In this document: piece by piece, positions 1 to 3,622 of the stretch
Layout: every line of letters begins with the position of its first letter
How positions within the stretch are numbered: position 1 is the first letter of the stretch
Notes under the pieces: model-generated
The model's database searches: none
Seen by the model: only the letters and a program-made list of their open reading frames with translations
Told to the model about the DNA's origin: nothing
From: CAIVAT01 sp964628215
GTDB lineage: Bacteria > Bacteroidota > Bacteroidia > Bacteroidales > FEN-979
Length of the DNA stretch: 6,169 nt
Assembly: GCA_964628215.1 (NCBI GenBank)
Contig: CAZVNF010000197.1
Span: forward strand, 1 to 6,169
Direction: 5' to 3'
Position numbers and translations under genes: made by a program

Positions 1-104
1 ATGATTTCGGTAAATTTTTGAAATCGTTCTTCCGTGACAAATTGACGCAGGTATTCGTTTAACTCCTTGATAATAATGGGGTTCAGGTCATCCTCGGGGT
101 GCAT
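1..104 (-). CDS. trmH: Probable tRNA (guanosine-2'-O)-methyltransferase TrmH, N-terminal fragment
   Basis: The minus strand opens with ATG at 104-102 and stays open to the window edge, giving 34 complete codons beginning MHPEDDLNPIIIKELNEYLR and continuing QFVTEERFQKFTEI. From memory, the pattern L-x-x-(Y/F)-L-x-Q-F-V-T-E-x-R-(F/Y) is the usual N-terminus of Bacteroidetes SpoU/TrmH-family proteins, which 2'-O-methylate tRNA (Gm18 for TrmH) using S-adenosylmethionine. The catalytic SPOUT knot lies outside the window, so the assignment rests on this short stretch only. A TAnnTTTG motif sits about 23 bases upstream on the same strand, which supports this start and implies a very short leader. 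The gene is divergent from the TPR gene. Other SpoU-family methyltransferases (for example RlmB-like) cannot be excluded. Confidence 0.6.
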   Translation of the reverse strand, partial: MHPEDDLNPIIIKELNEYLRQFVTEERFQKFTEI

Positions 105-126
105 ACTCCTGCTTATTAGAATTATG

Positions 127-134
127 CAAAAGTA
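127..134 (-). promoter_or_regulatory. Bacteroidetes-type -7 box for the leftward (trmH) gene
   Basis: On the minus strand this reads TACTTTTG, followed by CA, an exact match to the Bacteroidetes -7 consensus TAnnTTTG. The ATG begins 22 bases beyond the box, so the predicted leader is only about 15-18 nt. No clear TTTG -33 box is seen at the expected distance. The match is by eye to the consensus; the start site is inferred. Confidence 0.5.
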
Positions 135-174
135 AAAAAATTGGATGAACGTGCCTGTAATTCAGGAAAAAATG

Positions 175-182
175 TAATTTTG
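175..182 (+). promoter_or_regulatory. Bacteroidetes-type -7 box for the TPR gene
   Basis: TAATTTTG followed by CA matches TAnnTTTG exactly and precedes ATG 204 by 21 bases. It mirrors the leftward box at 127-134, so the two genes appear to share a 40-bp divergent promoter core (135-174). The -33 element is not convincing. If the promoter is used, translation must start at ATG 204 and not at the TTG at 141, which lies upstream of the predicted transcript start. Confidence 0.5.
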
Positions 183-203
183 CACCTCCAAATTTCAGAT
201 AAC

Positions 204-905
204 ATGGCAAGTAAGCAGGAAAAAAAGATTGACAAAACCGAAGAACGAATTGTTGCTGTTGAAGAAGCGTTCAGCAAGACCGAGCAGTTCATTGAAAAGT
301 ATCAGCAGATCATCCTGATCGTGATTGGAGTTATTATCGTAATTGTGCTCGGTTTTTTCGGGTTCAAGCGGTTTTACCTGGCACCCAAGGAAAAGGATGC
401 CCAGAGCCAGATGTTCATGGCGGAAAAATATTTTGAGCAGGATTCATTAAAAAAGGCGTTGAACGGTGACGGTCAATTTCTTGGATTCCTTGCTATCATT
501 GATGAATTCGGGATGACCAAATCGGCCAATTTAGCCCATTATTATGCCGGTGTCTGTTACCTGAAGCTTGGCCAGTTTGACCAGGCGCTGGAGCAGCTGG
601 ATAAATTCAGCGCAAAGGATCAGATGGTCGGACCGATGGCAAAAGGTGCCATGGGCGATGCCAACATGGAGTTGAAACAGGCTCAGAAAGCAGCCGATCT
701 CTATGTGGAAGCTGCCGAAATGAAGAAAAATGAGTTTACTTCTCCTTTGTTCCTTATGAAAGCTGGCCTGGCTTATGAAGAATTGGGAAATTTCGACAAG
801 GCCCTCAGTCTTTACAAACGGATCAAAGAGGAATTTCCACGGTCATACGAAGGAAGGGAAATTGATAAGTATATCAGTTATGCTGAAGGACTTATTAAGA
901 AATAA
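204..905 (+). CDS. Membrane-anchored tetratricopeptide repeat protein
   Basis: The product is 233 residues. I start it at ATG 204 (MASKQEKKIDKTEER) because a -7 promoter box ends at 182; the in-frame TTG at 141 would add 21 residues that do not look like protein from this family. Residues 1-34 are charged and probably cytoplasmic with helical or coiled character. Residues 36-53 (IILIVIGVIIVIVLGFFG) form one transmembrane helix. The rest is alpha-helical with TPR-like pairs near 108-140 (YYAGVCYLKLGQFDQALEQL), 145-175 and 182-215 (AGLAYEELGNFDKALSLY). No signal-peptidase site is apparent, so it should be anchored with the TPR domain outside the cytoplasm. The layout resembles the YfgM-type single-pass TPR proteins that assist envelope protein handling, but that function is only an analogy. 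It appears to be a single-gene unit, closed by the terminator at 958-984. Confidence 0.85.
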   Translation: MASKQEKKIDKTEERIVAVEEAFSKTEQFIEKYQQIILIVIGVIIVIVLGFFGFKRFYLAPKEKDAQSQMFMAEKYFEQDSLKKALNGDGQFLGFLAIIDEFGMTKSANLAHYYAGVCYLKLGQFDQALEQLDKFSAKDQMVGPMAKGAMGDANMELKQAQKAADLYVEAAEMKKNEFTSPLFLMKAGLAYEELGNFDKALSLYKRIKEEFPRSYEGREIDKYISYAEGLIKK

Positions 906-909
906 AAAT

Positions 910-951
910 GAATATCGAATATTGAATATTGATTAACGAATATCGAATGAA
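910..951 (+). repeat. Heptamer tandem repeat (GAATATY), six units
   Basis: Starting five bases after the TPR stop codon the sequence divides exactly into 7-base units: GAATATC (910), GAATATT (917), GAATATT (924), GATTAAC (931), GAATATC (938) and GAATGAA (945). Three units vary only by C/T at the last base; units 4 and 6 are degenerate. It lies in the 3' untranslated region of the TPR gene, before the terminator. No function is evident. Simple heptamer repeats of this look occur between genes in some bacteria, and slipped-strand expansion is the obvious origin. Confidence 0.8.
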
Positions 952-957
952 TCATAC

Positions 958-984
958 AGCCTGAAGTTTTTCAGGCTTTTTTTT
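958..984 (+). terminator. Intrinsic terminator of the TPR gene, abutting the fmt start codon
   Basis: A perfect 8-bp stem (AGCCTGAA 958-965, TTCAGGCT 970-977) with a GTTT loop is followed by seven further T residues ending at 984. The next base is the A of the fmt ATG. It works only in the rightward direction, since no T-tract follows on the other strand. The hairpin occupies the place where a ribosome-binding region for fmt would normally be. Confidence 0.85.
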
Positions 985-1956
985 ATGGCTGAGTTTCCTC
1001 GAATCGTATTTTTTGGCACCCCGGATTTTGCCGTGGCATCTCTTGAGCAACTTGTAATTGCGGGCAGGCGGGTTGTTGCTGTTGTTACAGCACCCGACAA
1101 GCAGGCGGGAAGGGGGCTTAAGCAACGATCATCACCGGTTAAGGAATTGGCCTTGTTACACGGGATTCCGGTGTTGCAGCCGGTAAATATGAAAGACCCG
1201 TTGTTTCTTGATCAGCTAAAGTCCTATAGTCCGGATTTGCAAATTGTCATTGCTTTTCGCATGATACCCAGGCAGGTGTGGACATTGCCCCCCCTGGGAA
1301 CTTTTAACCTGCATGCCTCCCTGCTGCCACAGTACCGCGGTGCCGCACCGATCAACCGGGCCATTATCAACGGGGAAAAGGAAACCGGTGTAACCACTTT
1401 TTTCATCAATGAGCAGATCGATACAGGAAAGATCCTGTTGGCCGAACGGCTCATGATAGGGCCTGATGAAACCGCGGGAGAACTGCACGACCGGCTGATG
1501 GCAACCGGCGCTTCACTGGTACTTAAAACAGTTGAGAAGATCGTTTCCGGCAGGATAGAGGAAATACACCAGGAATCGCTGATCAATGATCCTGCGTTAT
1601 TAAAACAGGCACCCAAGATATTCAAGGAAGACTGCAGGATAGACTGGAACCAGGAGGCAGGGTCTGTCCATGATTTTATCCGGGGACTCAGTCCTCATCC
1701 CGGTGCTTTTACAGAATTTGTTTCAGCAGACGGGCAGGTTCATAATTTAAAAATTTTCAGAGCTGTTCCCCACCCGGGCGATTCCCACGGAATTCCCGGA
1801 GAATTTTTCACGGATGGTAAAACCTTCCTGAATGTTTCCGCAAAAAATGGATTTTTAGCCCTGGACGAGCTTCAGCTTTCGGGGCGAAAAGTCATGAGCA
1901 GTGCGGATTTCCTGAGGGGTTTCGGTCGTATGTTCTCTGAAACCCGTGGTATTTAG
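985..1956 (+). CDS. fmt: Methionyl-tRNA formyltransferase
   Basis: This 323-residue protein transfers a formyl group from 10-formyltetrahydrofolate to the amino group of methionyl-initiator-tRNA in the cytoplasm, preparing it for translation initiation. The start is fixed by homology: MAEFPRIVFFGTPDFAVASL matches the Fmt N-terminus almost from residue 1. The Rossmann formyltransferase domain covers about 5-185, with the PDKQAGRG segment at 38-45 and the conserved FNLHASLLPQYRGAAPIN block at 107-124. The catalytic triad is intact: Asn108, His110 and Asp146 (in QIDTG). Residues about 212-316 form the C-terminal tRNA-binding domain (RIDWNQ at 218-223; GRKVMSSADFLRG near 300). Length is normal for the family. 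No promoter is visible in the short intergenic space and the start codon touches the upstream terminator, so expression by read-through or by a leader that starts very near the ATG is inferred. Confidence 0.97.
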   Translation: MAEFPRIVFFGTPDFAVASLEQLVIAGRRVVAVVTAPDKQAGRGLKQRSSPVKELALLHGIPVLQPVNMKDPLFLDQLKSYSPDLQIVIAFRMIPRQVWTLPPLGTFNLHASLLPQYRGAAPINRAIINGEKETGVTTFFINEQIDTGKILLAERLMIGPDETAGELHDRLMATGASLVLKTVEKIVSGRIEEIHQESLINDPALLKQAPKIFKEDCRIDWNQEAGSVHDFIRGLSPHPGAFTEFVSADGQVHNLKIFRAVPHPGDSHGIPGEFFTDGKTFLNVSAKNGFLALDELQLSGRKVMSSADFLRGFGRMFSETRGI

Positions 1957-2029
1957 CTGTTTTATGCATGGAGATATTAACAATACGTCCATTTTATCAA
2001 CATTTATGCACGTTTTCAGACGAAAACAC

Positions 2030-2059
2030 TTGACTTTTTTTTCAGAAGGCTTATCTTTG
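2030..2059 (+). promoter_or_regulatory. Consensus Bacteroidetes promoter of the HU gene
   Basis: A -33 TTG (TTGAC at 2030-2034) is separated by 19 bases from a perfect -7 box TATCTTTG at 2052-2059, again followed by CA. This is the best promoter in the window. Transcription should start near 2064-2066, giving a leader of about 35 nt that is extremely A/T-rich and ends in AAGAAAA directly before ATG 2100, consistent with initiation that does not use a Shine-Dalgarno site. Confidence 0.8.
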
Positions 2060-2099
2060 CAGGGATTATTAATTATTTACTAATTAAAACCTAAGAAAA

Positions 2100-2372
2100 A
2101 TGAACAAAGCTCAATTAATCGAAGCCATTGCCATTGATGCAAAAATTAACAAAGCTGAGGCAAAACGTGCTCTGGAAGCTTTTATTGATAATACCAAAAA
2201 AGCGCTCAGCAAGGGCGAAAGAGTTGCTTTAGTTGATTTCGGTTCATTCTCCGTTTCCAAGAGAGCTGCCCGTAAGGGACGCAATCCACAGAACGGAAAA
2301 GAGATCAAGATCGCTGCCAAGAAAGTTGTGAAATTCAAGGCAGGTGCCGCACTTAGCAAAAAAGTAAAGTAA
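2100..2372 (+). CDS. hup: HU-family DNA-binding protein
   Basis: A 90-residue basic protein of normal HU length. HU dimers bend and compact DNA in the nucleoid. Residues 1-45 are the two-helix dimerisation body (MNKAQLIEAIAIDAKINKAE), followed by the beta saddle with the signature DFGSFSVSKRAARKGRNPQNG at 46-66. The arm carries Arg61-Asn62-Pro63; Pro63 is the residue that intercalates into DNA. The C-terminal part (GKEIKIAAKKVVKFKAGAALSKKVK) is typical. It belongs to the single-polypeptide HU/IHF superfamily; the lack of an IHF-specific signature and the RNP arm favour HU. It has its own near-consensus promoter and a terminator 14 bases after the stop, so it is a strong monocistronic unit, as expected for an abundant protein. 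Confidence 0.97.
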   Translation: MNKAQLIEAIAIDAKINKAEAKRALEAFIDNTKKALSKGERVALVDFGSFSVSKRAARKGRNPQNGKEIKIAAKKVVKFKAGAALSKKVK

Positions 2373-2385
2373 GCCTTTACTGAAC

Positions 2386-2421
2386 AAAAAAAAAGCCGAC
2401 CCCCGGGCCGGCTTTTTTTTT
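2386..2421. terminator. Bidirectional terminator shared by HU gene and rsmE
   Basis: Nine A residues (2386-2394), GCCG (2395-2398), a C/G-rich centre, CGGC (2409-2412) and nine T residues (2413-2421). The core stem is GCCG/CGGC, extended by two inner C-G pairs past one A/C mismatch and outward by the A/T tracts. The symmetry gives a T-tract on both strands, so it can stop hup transcripts from the left and rsmE transcripts from the right. Confidence 0.85.
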
Positions 2422-2427
2422 GAAATT

Positions 2428-2586
2428 TCGCTGCCTCGCTATTTCGCTACCTCGCTACCTNNNNNNNNNNNNNNNNNNNNNNNNNNNNNNNNNNNNNNNN
2501 NNNNNNNNNNNNNNNNNNNNNNNNNNNNNNNNNNNNNNNNNNNNNNNNNNNNNNNNNNNNCCTCGCTATTTCGCTACCTCGCTACC
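2428..2586 (+). repeat. Octamer tandem array (TCGCTACC / TCGCTATT) interrupted by a sequence gap
   Basis: Left of the gap four octamers run in register: TCGCTGCC (2428), TCGCTATT (2436), TCGCTACC (2444) and TCGCTACC (2452). Right of the gap are TCGCTATT (2563), TCGCTACC (2571) and TCGCTACC (2579). Both flanks show the same order ATT-ACC-ACC, suggesting a 24-bp higher-order unit. Nearly all variation is at the last two bases (CC or TT). True copy number is unknown because of the gap. The right end overlaps the 3' end of rsmE and supplies its stop codon. There are no unique spacers, so it is not a CRISPR array. Confidence 0.9.
2461..2560. other. Assembly gap of 100 N within the octamer array
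   Basis: Exactly 100 undetermined bases lie between two ends of the same tandem array. A round 100 is a usual scaffolding placeholder, so the real distance may be much shorter or longer. The likely cause is failure of short reads to resolve the repeat. Confidence 0.95.
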
Positions 2587-3294
2587 TGAGGCCCTCATCC
2601 TGTTCACCAACCCAACCGTATGACAAGCCACCACCCCTGCAGTTTCGGTTCGCAACCGCGCAGGCCCCAGGCTGATGGGAACAAAGTTGGATTTTACAGC
2701 CATTTCAATCTCGCGTTTCGAAAAATCACCTTCTGGCCCGATCAGAATCAGTGCATCTGACCCCGGAAGGTAAATGTTGTGCAATTCCGATTCATTTCCT
2801 GTTTCGCAATACCCGATGAATTTCTGGCCGGTGAATTCCCTGTTTATAAAATCCTGAAACCTGGTTGGTTCATTTAATTTGGGCAACCAGGCTTTGAGAG
2901 ATTGTTTCATGGCTGAGACAAGTACTTTTTCCAGTCTGGGCAGTTTGACAATCTCCCGTTCCGAATGTTCACAAAAGAGCGGTGTGATCTCATCTATGCC
3001 TATTTCAGTTGCTTTTTCAAGAAACCACTCATAGCGATCGATGTTTTTTGTAGGTGCAAGGGCGATGTGCAGATGGCAGGCGGGTGGAGGAATTCGCCGG
3101 ACTGAAGAAATTTCGACAAGACAGCCTTTCTGATGAATTTTTACTAGTTTTCCCTTGTAGAAGTTCCCGGCGCCGTCGGTGAGGTCAATGGAATCGCCTT
3201 CCTTCGATCGCAATACTTTCATACAGTGCCATGATTCTTCTTCGCTGAGCACGCAGGAATTGCCTTCAATTCCGGAAATGTAAAACAATTGCAT
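2566..3294 (-). CDS. rsmE: 16S rRNA (uracil1498-N3)-methyltransferase RsmE
   Basis: The 242-residue product methylates N3 of U1498 in 16S rRNA within the assembled 30S subunit, using S-adenosylmethionine. Start MQLFYISGIEGN fits the family. Residues 1-65 are the PUA-like RNA-binding domain, with the HCMKVLR motif (His23 to Arg29). The SPOUT/alpha-beta-knot methyltransferase domain follows from about 72: EKATEIGIDEITPLFCEHSER (93-113, K94/E97 region), LIGPEGDFSKREIE (184-197) and the knot sequence LGPARLRTETAGVVA (209-223). All signature blocks are intact and length is normal. Oddity: the last six residues GSEVAK and the TAG stop (2566-2586) are written entirely by the octamer repeat, so the original C-terminal end has probably been replaced, though this lies beyond the conserved core. 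The gene converges on hup and shares its terminator. Confidence 0.96.
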   Translation of the reverse strand: MQLFYISGIEGNSCVLSEEESWHCMKVLRSKEGDSIDLTDGAGNFYKGKLVKIHQKGCLVEISSVRRIPPPACHLHIALAPTKNIDRYEWFLEKATEIGIDEITPLFCEHSEREIVKLPRLEKVLVSAMKQSLKAWLPKLNEPTRFQDFINREFTGQKFIGYCETGNESELHNIYLPGSDALILIGPEGDFSKREIEMAVKSNFVPISLGPARLRTETAGVVACHTVGLVNRMRASGSEVAK

Positions 3295-3354
3295 GGGATG
3301 GGTTTGTTATTTTATATGATTGAACGTAATTTTACAAGTTGCATTTACTGAAGC

Positions 3355-3382
3355 CTACAATGATGTCGCTCCTACGGAGCTT
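3355..3382 (+). repeat. Palindromic repeat family A, copy 1
   Basis: The unit begins CTACAATGATGTC and ends in a hairpin, GCTCC (3368-3372), loop TAC, GGAGC (3376-3380). It aligns without gaps over 28 bases to the copy at 3405-3432, with seven differences. I remember similar CTACAAAGATGTCGCTCC elements between genes in environmental Bacteroidetes, but cannot verify this here. Confidence 0.75.
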
Positions 3383-3404
3383 ATTTGAATGTTTTCTCCA
3401 CTAG

Positions 3405-3432
3405 CTACAAAGATATCGCGCCTCTGGCGCTG
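3405..3432 (+). repeat. Palindromic repeat family A, copy 2
   Basis: Begins CTACAAAGATATC, then hairpin GCGCC (3418-3422), loop TCT, GGCGC (3426-3430). Relative to copy 1 the middle stem pair has changed from T-A to G-C on both arms together, so the hairpin is preserved. The copies start 50 bases apart. Confidence 0.75.
3408..3415 (-). promoter_or_regulatory. Possible -7 box for rsmE inside repeat A copy 2
   Basis: On the minus strand these bases read TATCTTTG, an exact match to the Bacteroidetes -7 consensus and identical to the box of the HU gene. It would start rsmE with a leader of roughly 105 nt. No TTG lies at the usual 19-20 base distance (only TTTC about 16 bases upstream), and the repeat sequence may match by chance. 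Confidence 0.25.
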
Positions 3433-3437
3433 AAAGC

Positions 3438-3456
3438 CTACACGCCAGATGCGTGT
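3438..3456 (+). repeat. Third hairpin of the cluster, related to family A
   Basis: CTACA at 3438 runs straight into a 6-bp stem ACACGC (3440-3445), loop CAGAT, GCGTGT (3451-3456). The bases leading into it (TGAAAGCCTACA) resemble those leading into family A copy 1 (TGAAGCCTACAA), which suggests a shared origin, but the hairpin itself is different. Confidence 0.5.
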
Positions 3457-3507
3457 TTTCGGGCATTTGTGAAAGTATTAAATCAAATTACTACTTAATT
3501 TATGGGG

Positions 3508-3528
3508 CTACAAAGCTCCGGATTCCGG
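3508..3528 (+). repeat. Degenerate family A-like hairpin
   Basis: CTACAAAG at 3508-3515, as in family A copy 2, is followed by CTCC and a small palindrome CCGG-ATT-CCGG (3518-3528). Alternatively GGGGCT (3504-3509) can pair with AGCTCC (3514-3519). It looks like a decayed or rearranged copy. Confidence 0.4.
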
Positions 3529-3544
3529 TGGTTTTTATTAATTG

Positions 3545-3564
3545 CCGTTGGCTTCAGCCAACGG
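3545..3564 (+). repeat. Palindromic repeat family B, copy 1
   Basis: A perfect 8-bp stem, CCGTTGGC (3545-3552) and GCCAACGG (3557-3564), with loop TTCA. No T-tract follows on either strand, so it is not a standard intrinsic terminator. Confidence 0.8.
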
Positions 3565-3592
3565 ATTGAGTTAGTGTTTTAATGCTTCTTGT

Positions 3593-3608
3593 TGTGGCTT
3601 TAGCCACA
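3593..3608 (+). repeat. Palindromic repeat family B, copy 2
   Basis: Stem TGTGGC (3593-3598) and GCCACA (3603-3608) with loop TTTA. It keeps the GGC-TTYA-GCC core of copy 1 but swaps two outer base pairs on both arms, keeping the pairing. It ends 15 bases past the carboxypeptidase stop codon, so it would be in that gene's 3' untranslated RNA. Confidence 0.75.
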
Positions 3609-3622
3609 TTCTTCGAATGCGC

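Larger units (their letters stand above)
3295..3622. other. Gene-free spacer with a cluster of palindromic repeats
   Basis: These 328 bases between the carboxypeptidase stop and the rsmE start contain no credible gene. From 3355 to 3608 they hold at least six short hairpins: two copies of family A (3355, 3405), a related hairpin (3438), a degenerate one (3508) and two copies of family B (3545, 3593). The sequence CTACA recurs at 3355, 3405, 3438 and 3508. None of the hairpins has a T-tract on the minus strand, so they are not ordinary terminators for the carboxypeptidase gene. The 60 bases next to rsmE (3295-3354) are A/T-rich and presumably hold its promoter, but no good match to TAnnTTTG is seen there. 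Confidence 0.8.

Noticed and set aside
141..203. N-terminal extension of the TPR protein from TTG 141
   Set aside because: It would start upstream of the predicted -7 box at 175-182 and its residues do not fit the family; ATG 204 is preferred.
1224..1625. Long minus-strand open frame inside fmt
   Set aside because: It is antisense to the fully conserved formyltransferase sequence and its translation resembles no family.
2012..2042. Possible fmt terminator (GTTTTC-AGAC-GAAAAC followed later by eight T)
   Set aside because: The stem is only six pairs with two G-C pairs, the T-run begins seven bases after it, and the segment overlaps the -33 region of the HU promoter.
2428..2586. CRISPR array
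   Set aside because: The units are 8 bp and contiguous with no unique spacers, and no cas gene is present.
2420..2623. A plus-strand reading frame through the octamer array and gap
   Set aside because: It exists only because the repeat has no stops on this strand; half of it is N, and the right part is antisense to the end of rsmE.
3545..3608. Family B hairpins as intrinsic terminators of the carboxypeptidase gene
   Set aside because: On the minus strand neither stem is followed by a T-tract.
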